Source: Burkholderiaceae bacterium
GTDB lineage: Bacteria > Pseudomonadota > Gammaproteobacteria > Burkholderiales > Burkholderiaceae_B
DNA length: 39,272 nucleotides
Direction: 5' to 3'
NCBI GenBank assembly: GCA_020851995.1
Contig: JADZBO010000084.1
Location: 1 to 39,272 of the forward strand
Below, piece after piece: positions 9,068 to 16,889 of the stretch; positions within the stretch are counted from its first letter, which is position 1, and each line of letters begins with the position of its first letter. A model generated the notes under the pieces. It ran no database searches. It was not told the DNA's origin and was given only the letters and a program-made list of their open reading frames with translations. The translations under genes were made by a program, and so were the position numbers.

Positions 9068-11257
9068 TTAGTGTTGAGCGCTCTCGCGCATGGTGCGCCG
9101 AAGGCCGTCGATGACTTCCTCGGTACGCGCACAGGCAGCGCGCTCAAGCACCTTGGAAATGCTGGGCGAAGCCTCGCCTCCGGTGACGCGCTGCACCGGC
9201 TGATCCAGCCAGTCGAAAAAGCGCCGCTGGATTTCATCCGACAACCATCCGCCATAGGAAGTGCCAAGCGCCCCCTGTTCCACGATCAGTACCTTGTTGG
9301 TCTTCTGGATACTGCGTTCAATCGTATCCCAGTCGATGCTGGCACGATCCAGCCAGCGCAGATCAATCACTTCTGCGTCGATTCCGCTCTGGTCGACCGC
9401 CTCGAGCGCATGCGCCACCATCGACAAATACGTGATGACAGTGACATCCGCCCCAGCGCGGCGCACTGCAGCCTTGCCGGGTGCGATGGTGAAATCCAGA
9501 TCGCCGGCCGGCACCTCGCCCGAGCTCGCATACAGATCGACGTGCTCGATGACGAGCACCGGATCCTGGCAACGCAACGCGGCATTCATCAGCCCGATAT
9601 AGTCCGACGGACAAGAGGGGGCGACGATGCGCCATCCCGGGCTGGTTGCGAAAATCCCGGCCGGATCCATCAGATGCTGCGAACCGTACCCCGAACCCAT
9701 CGCGACCTTGGTTCTCAGTACCAGAGGCACCGGGTGGTCGCCGCCGAACATGTGACGTGCCTTGCCAATCTGGTTGAACACCTGGTCACCCGCAACCCAC
9801 ATGAAGTCCGGGTACATGAACTCGACCACCGGCCGGTAGCGACCATCCATGGCGAGCCCGCCGCCCAGGCCGGCGAAGGCACATTCGCTGATCGGCGTGC
9901 CGAGCACCCGATCAGGAAAGGCCGCCTTCAATCCGCGGGTGGCACCGTTCGTGCCACCCTTGAGCCGGTGTACGTCCTCGCCCATCACCACGATCGAAGG
10001 TTCCTGCTCCATGCGGCGGTGCATCACGTCCGCGACCACATCGATGAACTTGCGCGTCACGCGCTCGCCCGTTGGCGCAGAGTCCTGGGTCGATGCGATG
10101 CCGCTGAATTCCGAGAGGTCGCCACGGATGCCCACATCGCGAAAATCCGGCCGGGGCCACAATTCGGGGCGAATGCGACGCATGCCAGCCTTGCCGTCCG
10201 GATCGGGCTCGATCAGGGCTTCGACAGCGCGCGCCATGCAGGCCTGGACTTGCGCGCGCAACGCCTTGACTTGCGATGCCGTGATGCGCTTGCTGTCCTG
10301 CATCCTGCGCGCGAGCAATTCGAGCGGATCGCGTTTGCGCCAGGCCGCTTCCTCCTGCTTGGTCCGGTAGCCAAAGGCGCTGCCCGGGAACGGACCGTTC
10401 TGGTGGAAGTAGCGGTAGACCCGCGCCTCAATAATCGTCGGTCCCTTGCCGGCCCGCATATGCGCGAGTGCCTGCGTCATGGCCAGATGAACCGCCAGGG
10501 GGTCCATGCCATCGACCGACCAGCTCGGAATATTGAACGCCTGGCCACGCGCCGCGAGCCGGGGTTCGCCCGTTGCCTCGTCGACCGTGGTCGACACCGC
10601 GTAGCCGTTGTTCTCAACGAAGAAGCATAAAGGCAGTTTCCAGGCGCTTGCCAGATTCATGGTCTCCAGCACGGAGCCGATATTGATCGCGCCATCGCCG
10701 AAATACGTCACGGCGACCGCGTCGGATCCAGCGTGCGCGTTGGCCCATGCGGATCCGGCGGCCAGCGGCACGCCACCACCGACAATCGCGTTGGTTCCCA
10801 GAGCACCCGCGGGCAGGTACTGAAGATGCATCGAACCGCCACGCCCCTTGCAATAGCCCTGTGACAACCCGAGGATTTCCGCCAGCGTGCGCTGCAGCAT
10901 CGTCGCAACTTCCGGTGCGATCGGCGCCCGCGGGTCGATTCCGTCGGGCTGCAAATACCCGAGCATCTTGGCGACGAACTGGTGGTGTCCGCGATGCGAG
11001 CCATTGACCTGATCGCGCGCGGTGAGACCGACGATTGACCCCGCCGCGCCGCCCTCCTGGCCAATACTCGAATGCGCGGGGCCGTGCACCAGGCCTTGCC
11101 CGGCAAGCTCAAGCACGGTTTCCTCAAAAGCGCGGATGATGTGCATGGACGCAAGCATCGTGTCGAGCAATCGGGAATCGGCGCGCTTCCAGTCCTGCTC
11201 GGTCGCCTGCAACTCGACCCAGGGTGCGGAAGAATGAAGTGAAGTGGACTTTGGCAT
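9068..11257 (-). CDS. fused alpha-beta E1 component of a thiamine-diphosphate 2-oxoacid/acetoin-type dehydrogenase
   Basis: A 729-aa protein joining both halves of an E1 heterodimer. Residues about 25-355 are the alpha part, with the thiamine diphosphate motif starting GDGAINIGSV (187) and ending at Asn-Asn 216-217. About 400-729 are the beta part (RKFIDVVADVMHRRM, VVMGEDVHRLKGGTNG, FNQIGKARHMFGG, transketolase C-terminal domain). A 45-residue charged linker joins them. E1 decarboxylates or cleaves its substrate with thiamine diphosphate and transfers the acyl group to the lipoyl arm of the E2 encoded 9 nt downstream. Separate alpha and beta genes are more usual; fused forms exist in the family. 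The substrate is open: a 2-oxoacid, or an alpha-hydroxyketone/diketone as in acetoin cleavage. Confidence 0.9.
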   Translation of the reverse strand: MPKSTSLHSSAPWVELQATEQDWKRADSRLLDTMLASMHIIRAFEETVLELAGQGLVHGPAHSSIGQEGGAAGSIVGLTARDQVNGSHRGHHQFVAKMLGYLQPDGIDPRAPIAPEVATMLQRTLAEILGLSQGYCKGRGGSMHLQYLPAGALGTNAIVGGGVPLAAGSAWANAHAGSDAVAVTYFGDGAINIGSVLETMNLASAWKLPLCFFVENNGYAVSTTVDEATGEPRLAARGQAFNIPSWSVDGMDPLAVHLAMTQALAHMRAGKGPTIIEARVYRYFHQNGPFPGSAFGYRTKQEEAAWRKRDPLELLARRMQDSKRITASQVKALRAQVQACMARAVEALIEPDPDGKAGMRRIRPELWPRPDFRDVGIRGDLSEFSGIASTQDSAPTGERVTRKFIDVVADVMHRRMEQEPSIVVMGEDVHRLKGGTNGATRGLKAAFPDRVLGTPISECAFAGLGGGLAMDGRYRPVVEFMYPDFMWVAGDQVFNQIGKARHMFGGDHPVPLVLRTKVAMGSGYGSQHLMDPAGIFATSPGWRIVAPSCPSDYIGLMNAALRCQDPVLVIEHVDLYASSGEVPAGDLDFTIAPGKAAVRRAGADVTVITYLSMVAHALEAVDQSGIDAEVIDLRWLDRASIDWDTIERSIQKTNKVLIVEQGALGTSYGGWLSDEIQRRFFDWLDQPVQRVTGGEASPSISKVLERAACARTEEVIDGLRRTMRESAQH

Positions 11258-11274
11258 TTCTGTTCCGAAAAAAG

Positions 11275-12081
11275 TCAGAAGCCGTTAGCGGTGAATCCGC
11301 CGTCGGCAACCATGGCGTGACCGGTGATGTAGGCCGCCGCATCTGAGGCGAGAAACAGCGCAGCTTGCGCGACCTCCTGTGGCGTGCCCAGACGCCCAAG
11401 CGGCGTGCGCCGCTCGATCACGCCTTCGTCGAGCGCACCCCGGGCAATCAGATCGTCGACCAGCGCGGTACGGATATAACCGGGGCAAATCGCGTTGACG
11501 CGGATGTTGTGCTCGGCCCACTCGACCGCGAGCGTCTTGCACAGGGACACCACGGCGGCTTTCGACGCGCAGTACGCTGCGCGGCGCGCAGCCGATACCA
11601 GACCAAACATCGACGCCGTGCTCAGGATGACCCCGCCGCCCTGGTGCACCATGCGACGGGCAGCGGCCTGGGAGCAATAGAACACACCCGAAAGATCAAT
11701 ATCGATCGCGCGACGCCATTCTTCGGCAGTAACATCGAGTGACGGCTTGTTCATCGAAATTCCGGCGTTGTTCAGCAGGATATCGATCCGGCCGAACCGC
11801 TCAACCGTTTGCGCAACCGCGCGTTCAACCGCGACGTCATCGGTAATCGAGGCCACGTATGTGTCGACTTGCAGCTGCGGAAATTGTGCCCGCAGCGTGT
11901 CGCGCGCCTCGCCAAGCGCGATCGGATCGATATCGAGCAGCATCAGTCGCGCGCCCTGCCCTGCGAACGCCATCGACATCGCGTGGCCGATTCCGCGTCC
12001 TGCACCGGTATTGAGTACGACCTTGCCGTCGAGACCCGGCACCGCACCCGCCGGCATCTGGCCGCTGGCTGACTGCGTCAT
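11275..12081 (-). CDS. SDR-family oxidoreductase (operon gene 3)
   Basis: Short-chain dehydrogenase/reductase of 268 aa with cofactor motif TGAGRGIGHAMSMAF near residue 26, NNAG in IDILLNNAGISMN, and catalytic YCASKAAVVSLCKTLAVEWA. Its ATG overlaps the stop of the upstream GMC oxidoreductase by 4 nt (ATGA), so the two are probably translationally coupled. The first 15 residues are a polar extension before the Rossmann fold. The coupling suggests that it acts on the product of, or alongside, the GMC enzyme. NAD versus NADP preference is not decided by inspection. Confidence 0.87.
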   Translation of the reverse strand: MTQSASGQMPAGAVPGLDGKVVLNTGAGRGIGHAMSMAFAGQGARLMLLDIDPIALGEARDTLRAQFPQLQVDTYVASITDDVAVERAVAQTVERFGRIDILLNNAGISMNKPSLDVTAEEWRRAIDIDLSGVFYCSQAAARRMVHQGGGVILSTASMFGLVSAARRAAYCASKAAVVSLCKTLAVEWAEHNIRVNAICPGYIRTALVDDLIARGALDEGVIERRTPLGRLGTPQEVAQAALFLASDAAAYITGHAMVADGGFTANGF

Positions 12082-13688
12082 GCGCCTGCCCCTTTCGCAT
12101 CCTCAAGAATGAGGTCTGCACCGCGCTCGGCGACCATCATGACGGCCGCCTGCGTGTTGCCCGACACCATCGCCGGCATCACCGAAGCGTCCACGATGCG
12201 CAGTCCCTCAAGCCCGCGAAAGCGCAGACGCGGATCGACCACCGCACCGGCGTCGGATCCCATGCGGCACGTACCGATCGGATGGTAGATGGTCTGACCG
12301 TTTTCACGTGCAAAATCGAGCCACTGATCGTCGGACTGAACTGCATTGCCCGGACTCATTTCATGATCGATGTAATGGGCCAGCGCGGGGCGGCCAAAAA
12401 TCCGCCGTGCCACTTTCATGCCATCGATAATAGTCTGGCGGTCTTCCTCGGTATCGAGAAAGTTCGGCCGGATTGCGGGTCCTTGCATCGGATCTCTTGA
12501 CTGCAGGTGGATGCTGCCCTGCGATGTGGGACGCAGGCCTGCGACCCCCATGGTCATGCCGGGTGCATTGTCCAGCTTGCGCACGGCGGCATTCGCATAG
12601 CTCGCGTGCATAAAAAAATACTGCACATCGGGCGTGGCCAGCGCGGGTCTTGTGCGCACGAATCCACTCACAAGTCCCGTACCCAGCGTCAGGATGCCCG
12701 TGCGACGCGTGAAGTACTGCAGGGCAGCGAGCATCACGCGCCATCCCTGCGCCATTTCATTCAGTGTTTGCGTGTTGCGCACGCGCCAGTTCATGCGGGT
12801 CGCAAAGTGGTCGATATAGTTTTCTCCGACACGCGGCGCCGCATGGATCACATCGATCCCCAACTTCTTGAGCAAAACCGGGTCGCCGATTCCGGAAAGC
12901 TCCAGAAGTTGCGGTGTCTGGATTGCGCCCGCAGCGAGTACGACCTCCCGGACTGCGTCCACGGTATGCACAACACCATCCCGTCGGTAAGTCACCCCGC
13001 AGACGCGCCCCTGTCGCACGACCACGCTGAGCACATGTGCACCCGTCAGGATGGTCAGATTGGGGCGCGATCGCGCGGGTTCCAGATACCCTTGCACCAC
13101 GCTCCAGCGACGGCCATCTTTTTGCAGCGCCTGGTAATAACCAAAGCCCTCCTGCGTGCTCCCGTTATAGTCCTCGTTCAGAGGCTGCCCATCCTCCGCT
13201 GCGGCCTGAAGCACCGCATGCGCAATCGGAAACCGCTCCGCGACCTGCAGGATATGCATCGGGCCGGATCTGCCGCGCGCCTCGCCACCGGGCGCATAGC
13301 ACTCGAGCTTGCGGAAGTATGGCGCCACGTCGGCCGCCGACCATCCGGTCGCGCCCAGGCTTGCCCAGTGGTCGTAATCCCCGGGCTGACCCTGCACATA
13401 AATCATTCCGTTGATCAGGCTGGAACCGCCCAGCCCTTTGCCGCGCGGAATCGCGATCACACGGTCCCTGGTGGCCTTCTCGGGTTGCGTTTCAAACCGC
13501 CAGTTATAGACCGGATCATTCAGCAGCTTGGTAAAACCAGCGGGGATCCGGATCCACATGCTTTTGGGTTCACCGCCGGCTTCGAGCATCAGCACCCGGT
13601 GCCGACCGTTTGCCGTGAGACGATTGGCCAGCACGCAGGCGGCCGTACCGCCACCCACGATCACGTAGTCGTAGGAAGCGGTGGTCAT
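12078..13688 (-). CDS. GMC-family FAD-dependent alcohol oxidoreductase (choline-dehydrogenase-like)
   Basis: Glucose-methanol-choline oxidoreductase, 536 aa from the ATG at 13688. That start has GGGGG 4-8 nt upstream and overlaps the previous stop by 4 nt; a longer open frame upstream is only readthrough of the aroE-like gene's other frame. Motifs: FAD-binding DYVIVGGGTAACVLANRL at the N-terminus, GMC signature 1 region GKGLGGSSLINGMIYVQGQP, signature 2 region GAIQTPQLLELSGIG, and the C-terminal active-site segments YHPIGTCRMGS and SGNTQAAVMMVAERGADLI. Such enzymes oxidise primary or secondary alcohols and donate electrons to quinone or another acceptor. There is no signal peptide, so it acts in the cytoplasm or at the membrane face. 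Confidence 0.92.
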   Translation of the reverse strand: MTTASYDYVIVGGGTAACVLANRLTANGRHRVLMLEAGGEPKSMWIRIPAGFTKLLNDPVYNWRFETQPEKATRDRVIAIPRGKGLGGSSLINGMIYVQGQPGDYDHWASLGATGWSAADVAPYFRKLECYAPGGEARGRSGPMHILQVAERFPIAHAVLQAAAEDGQPLNEDYNGSTQEGFGYYQALQKDGRRWSVVQGYLEPARSRPNLTILTGAHVLSVVVRQGRVCGVTYRRDGVVHTVDAVREVVLAAGAIQTPQLLELSGIGDPVLLKKLGIDVIHAAPRVGENYIDHFATRMNWRVRNTQTLNEMAQGWRVMLAALQYFTRRTGILTLGTGLVSGFVRTRPALATPDVQYFFMHASYANAAVRKLDNAPGMTMGVAGLRPTSQGSIHLQSRDPMQGPAIRPNFLDTEEDRQTIIDGMKVARRIFGRPALAHYIDHEMSPGNAVQSDDQWLDFARENGQTIYHPIGTCRMGSDAGAVVDPRLRFRGLEGLRIVDASVMPAMVSGNTQAAVMMVAERGADLILEDAKGAGA

Positions 13689-14479
13689 AAAGCCCCCATG
13701 AACCTGGCCATCAGTTCGACCTGCGCGGCCAGCATCGGCAATCCCAGCTGAATTCGGCACCCTTTATCACGCGCGGCGACCAGCAGCGGCGTCATTTCCG
13801 GCCGCATGATGATTTCGGCAACCGTCTGACCGGGTTGCAGGCGATCGACATCCAGCGGATACGGATCACCTTCGGCCATGCCCAAGGAGGTCGCATTGAC
13901 GACGAGATCATGCCCGGTCGGGTCCGGCGAACCCACCTGCATGCTGATATCCGGGTAGGCCTGGCGCAAACGGACCAGCATTTCCTCCGCCTTGTCGCGG
14001 GTGCGGTTATGTACCGTCAGCGCAGACACGCCTGCTTCGGCCAGAGAAAATGCAATGGCGTTGGCGGCACCGCCCGCGCCAGCGAGATACGCCCGCTGGC
14101 CAGACGGCTCAATCCCGCTGGTACGCAAGCCAGCCACAAAGCCACGGCCATCCAGAATATCGCCAACCAACCTGCCGCCTGGCTCGACCCGGATGACATT
14201 CACTGCGCCAACCATGGCCGCGGCCGGCGTCAGCTCATCGCACAACCGGGCGATCGCCGTCTTGTGGGGCACTGTGACCACGACGCCACCCAGGTTCAGC
14301 ACGCCACGCATTGCCGTGACCCAATCGGCAAGGCGCGTAGCTGGCACCTGCATCGGCACGAGCACCGCGTCGATACCGCGCGCCTCAAACAAGCGGTTCA
14401 GATTCTGTGGCGTCTTGACCTGCAGGACGGGGTCCGCGACGATGGCATACAGCTTGGTCTTACCTGTTATTTCACTCAT
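13685..14479 (-). CDS. shikimate/quinate dehydrogenase-like protein with altered substrate pocket
   Basis: First gene of the catabolic operon, 264 aa, of AroE/YdiB/QuiA fold. The N-terminal catalytic domain keeps the lysine of VTVPHK (K73), the Asn of AVNVI (N94) and the Asp of ILDG (D110). The NAD(P) domain has GAGGAANAIAFSLAEAG and NRT. The usual HSxSP shikimate-binding serines are replaced (QVKTP, residues 20-24), and NTDG has become ILDG. It is therefore probably not the biosynthetic AroE. Its position in a catabolic operon suggests a dehydrogenase for a related cyclic or polyol substrate. The stop overlaps the GMC start by 4 nt (ATGA). Family confidence is high; function is inferred. Confidence 0.82.
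   Translation of the reverse strand: MSEITGKTKLYAIVADPVLQVKTPQNLNRLFEARGIDAVLVPMQVPATRLADWVTAMRGVLNLGGVVVTVPHKTAIARLCDELTPAAAMVGAVNVIRVEPGGRLVGDILDGRGFVAGLRTSGIEPSGQRAYLAGAGGAANAIAFSLAEAGVSALTVHNRTRDKAEEMLVRLRQAYPDISMQVGSPDPTGHDLVVNATSLGMAEGDPYPLDVDRLQPGQTVAEIIMRPEMTPLLVAARDKGCRIQLGLPMLAAQVELMARFMGAL
14455..14465. promoter_or_regulatory. possible extra operator inside the aroE-like gene start
   Basis: TGGTCTTACCT matches 10 of 11 bases of the palindromic core TGGTCTTACCA found at 14542 and 20981. It lies within codons 5-9 of the aroE-like gene (encoding Thr-Gly-Lys-Thr-Lys), 87 bp from the main site. It could be an auxiliary operator allowing looping, or a coincidence of codon choice. Confidence 0.3.
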
Positions 14480-14541
14480 GATGTCTCGCTTCCATTATTT
14501 TTGTTTGTTTCGCCTTAAGCCTCGGATTGGCTGAACTCATG

Positions 14542-14573
14542 TGGTCTTACCAGTATATACAGTGGACTGACCA
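14542..14573 (-). promoter_or_regulatory. operator-promoter element A of the catabolic operon
   Basis: On the minus strand this 32-bp element starts TGGTCAGTCCA, then has a TATACT -10-like hexamer (14557-14552) and ends with the palindrome TGGTAAGACCA (14552-14542), TGGT-N3-ACCA. The two half-elements are 21 bp apart, about two helical turns. The same arrangement, 27 of 32 bases identical, occurs at 20981-21012. TGGT-N3-ACCA is the type of operator used by FadR-subfamily GntR repressors such as PdhR and LldR. The element lies in the 202-bp gap between the aroE-like operon and the FCD regulator, so autoregulation is possible. No good -35 is seen. Confidence 0.7.
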
Positions 14574-14681
14574 TTATGATCGGGACTTACCCTAAATTCA
14601 ACCAGCAGACGCATTAATTGCTTATGATGTCGCATACTCGATCAGTGTCCACTCTGACCTGGCTTCCGTAACCTGACCCCT

Positions 14682-15392
14682 ATGACCGACAGCACTGCCG
14701 AATCCATCCACCTGCCCGATGAAATCGCGCAGGAACTTGGTCGCCTGATCCAGAGCAAGCAACTGCTTGCCGGCGACCGGCTGCCCAGCGAACGGGATCT
14801 CTGCGAGCAATTTTCCGTCAGTCGGCCAGTGATTCGTGAAGCCCTCTCGCGTCTGAAATCCGAAGGACTCGTCGCAATCCGTCGCGGCGTGGGCGTATTC
14901 ATCACCGAGCGTGATCCGCGCGAAGGCTTCAAGATCGCCGAAATCGACATTGACCAGCGACTCTCGGTTTCCCATGTGATGGAACTCATCGCGACGGTCG
15001 AAGTCGCGGCAACGCGTCTGGCTGCTGCACGCAGATCGGCCGACGATCTCAAGCAAATCCGCCGCTGCCTGCTCGGGATGGAGTACGCCATCGCCAGCGA
15101 CCGCCTCGGGGACGAGGAGGACTATGAATTCCACCAGTCCATTGTCGTCGCCACGCACAACCCTTACTTCCTCACCCTGAGCCAGCACCTGGAACACACT
15201 GCCCGCAAGATGATCCGTCATCTGCGCAGCAACACAAAAACCCGTCACACCAATCTGATCGAGGCAGTTCAGGCGGAACACCAGGCAATTTTCAACGCCA
15301 TCGCCGCAAGCGATCCCGCTGCCGCAGAGCGTGCCGCGCGCGATCACCTCGAGAACGCGGAACGGCGCCTCGTCAAATACATGAAATCCTGA
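14682..15392 (+). CDS. GntR-family transcriptional regulator with FCD domain (FadR subfamily)
   Basis: 236-aa regulator. Residues about 10-75 form the winged helix-turn-helix (GDRLPSERDLCEQFSVSRPV, then IREALSRLKSEGLVAIRRGV). Residues about 90-230 form an all-helical FCD effector domain with conserved Asp/His positions in YEFHQSIVVATHNPYF, AEHQAIFNAIAAS and RDHLENAERRLV, which usually hold a metal next to a carboxylate ligand. It is divergent from the six-gene catabolic operon and convergent with the SDR gene ending the importer operon. The neighbouring TGGTnnnACCA-type element and its copy before the importer suggest that it controls both, most likely as a repressor relieved by a carboxylic-acid inducer. 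The ligand is unknown. Confidence 0.92.
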   Translation: MTDSTAESIHLPDEIAQELGRLIQSKQLLAGDRLPSERDLCEQFSVSRPVIREALSRLKSEGLVAIRRGVGVFITERDPREGFKIAEIDIDQRLSVSHVMELIATVEVAATRLAAARRSADDLKQIRRCLLGMEYAIASDRLGDEEDYEFHQSIVVATHNPYFLTLSQHLEHTARKMIRHLRSNTKTRHTNLIEAVQAEHQAIFNAIAASDPAAAERAARDHLENAERRLVKYMKS

Positions 15393-15406
15393 CGGTCTCA
15401 CGTCAG
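15389..15406. repeat. short hairpin over the convergent stops
   Basis: CTGACG (15389-15394), a 6-nt loop and CGTCAG (15401-15406) form a perfect 6-bp stem covering the regulator stop codon and the SDR stop codon, which are only 5 bp apart. It could act as a weak bidirectional terminator. No T-run is present on either side. Confidence 0.3.
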
Positions 15407-16171
15407 CAGCCATCCCCCGGCGACATCCACCACCTGCCCCGTCACGAAGCGGCTTTCCGGTGCGGTCAGAAAACAAGCCATCTCGGCAACTTCGGAAGGC
15501 TCGCCCAACCGGCGCAGCGCTGTCTCGGCGATCACCGCCTGATTCGTTTCGTTCGATGCCGTGCGCATGAGCGGTGTGTTGATGCGGCCCGGCGCAATCG
15601 CGTTGACGGTGATGCCGTACGGGCCAAGCTCTCCCGCCAGGTCACGGGTCAGACCAATCAGTGCGGCCTTGGTGGTGCCATAGTGGGCCGCCGTGAATCC
15701 GACAAAGGCCTTGCCTGCCACGGAAGACATATTGACGATACTGCCAAACCGCCGCTGCACCATACCGGGGGTGACCAGTCGCGCGAAGTTGAACGCGCCG
15801 TGCAAATTCACGCCGACCACCTTTTGCCATTCGGCGGGCTGCATTTCCCAGAAATTGGCTGGTTTGCCATTGGTCTTCGGGGAGATGCCGGCATTATTGA
15901 CCAGTGTGTCGACCGGGGCGTCCAGGTGCTGCTCAATCTGACCGAGCGCCACCTCGCACTGGGCGTAGTCCGACACATCGGCGCAGGCCCAGGCAACCGT
16001 GGCGCCTTCGCGCTCAAGCCCGGCGGCAAAAGCGGCAAGCGCCTCGGCATTGACATCGATCAGCGCAACCGAAGCACCCTCGAGCGCGTATTGCCTTGCG
16101 ATCGCCGCACCAATCCCGCTCGCGGCACCCGTCACCAGTACGACCCTGCCCTTGTGTCGGTTTGAATGCAT
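15398..16171 (-). CDS. SDR-family oxidoreductase (last gene of the importer operon)
   Basis: 257-aa short-chain dehydrogenase with VLVTGAASGIGAAIARQYAL near the N-terminus, VNNAGISPKTNGKP, the catalytic Tyr-Lys pair in AAHYGTTKAALIGLTRDLAG and the C-terminal TGQVVDVAGGWLLT. It lies 4 nt behind the LivF-type ATPase gene and is therefore part of the importer operon, not of the AroE/GMC operon. It is the third SDR in the region. A role in the first oxidation of the imported compound would fit its coupling to transport, but that is inference. Confidence 0.87.
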   Translation of the reverse strand: MHSNRHKGRVVLVTGAASGIGAAIARQYALEGASVALIDVNAEALAAFAAGLEREGATVAWACADVSDYAQCEVALGQIEQHLDAPVDTLVNNAGISPKTNGKPANFWEMQPAEWQKVVGVNLHGAFNFARLVTPGMVQRRFGSIVNMSSVAGKAFVGFTAAHYGTTKAALIGLTRDLAGELGPYGITVNAIAPGRINTPLMRTASNETNQAVIAETALRRLGEPSEVAEMACFLTAPESRFVTGQVVDVAGGWLLT

Positions 16172-16175
16172 CGCG

Positions 16176-16889
16176 TCAGATTCCCAAATATGCTTTCTTG
16201 ATGTGCGGATTGTCCAACAACTCCTGGCCGGTGCCAGTCATGGTGATTTCGCCGTTCTCCAGAACATAGCCACGGTCAGCGATGCGCAGCGTGTGCACGA
16301 TGTTCTGCTCGACGATCAGCACCGTCGTCCCCATGTCGACGATCTGGTCAATCACCGCAAACACCTGCGACACGAGCAACGGCGACAAACCCAGCGAGGG
16401 CTCGTCGAACATCAGCAGATCCGGATTCGACATGAGTCCGCGGGCGATCGCGACCATTTGCTGCTCACCGCCTGAGAGACTGCCTGCGAACTGGTCGAGG
16501 CGCTCGCGAACCCGCGGAAAGATTTCCAACACCTCGTCCATGCGCTGATGCCAGGTCGCGCGCGCGGTTTTCTTGTAGGCACCCATCAACAGGTTGTCAC
16601 GCACCGAGATGTACGGAAAGAGCTGGCGACCTTCCGGGACCATGGTGACGCCGGCAGTCACAATCTGATCCGAACGCAGGCCGTCGATGCGGTCACCCTC
16701 GAACTCAATCGTGCCCCCTGTGGGCCGGACGATGCCGCAAATTGTGCGCAACGTGGTGGTCTTGCCTGCGCCGTTTGCACCGACAATCGTCACAACCTCG
16801 CCCCTGTGAACTTCGAGCGACACGTTGCGAATGATTTCAGTGCCCCCATAGCCGGCAGACACTCCGTTAAGCTTAAGTATGGTGTGCAT
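16176..16889 (-). CDS. LivF-type branched-chain ABC transporter ATPase
   Basis: Second cytoplasmic ATPase of the HAAT-type importer, 237 aa from the ATG at 16889. I prefer this start because AAGGAT lies just upstream and the ABC domain begins at once (MHTILKLNGVSAGYGGTEII); a start 30 nt earlier is possible. It has Walker A GANGAGKTTTL, signature LSGGEQQMVAIARGL, Walker B LLMFDEPSLGLSP and the LivF-like ending NPHIKKAYLGI. It overlaps the preceding LivM-LivG gene by 17 nt, indicating coupling. The family transports branched-chain amino acids, but many relatives carry amides or aromatic acids, so leucine specificity should not be assumed. Confidence 0.93.
   Translation of the reverse strand: MHTILKLNGVSAGYGGTEIIRNVSLEVHRGEVVTIVGANGAGKTTTLRTICGIVRPTGGTIEFEGDRIDGLRSDQIVTAGVTMVPEGRQLFPYISVRDNLLMGAYKKTARATWHQRMDEVLEIFPRVRERLDQFAGSLSGGEQQMVAIARGLMSNPDLLMFDEPSLGLSPLLVSQVFAVIDQIVDMGTTVLIVEQNIVHTLRIADRGYVLENGEITMTGTGQELLDNPHIKKAYLGI

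Noticed and set aside
9071..10630. 519-aa plus-strand frame inside the E1 gene
   Set aside because: It is the antisense shadow of a conserved E1 protein, His/Arg/Asp-rich with no recognisable domain.
12507..13751. 414-aa plus-strand frame opposite the GMC gene
   Set aside because: It is the GC-rich antisense shadow of a gene with clear GMC motifs.
15398..16171. Treating the three SDR genes as fatty-acid synthesis fabG copies
   Set aside because: They are embedded in catabolic/import operons, differ clearly from each other, and have no fab genes nearby.
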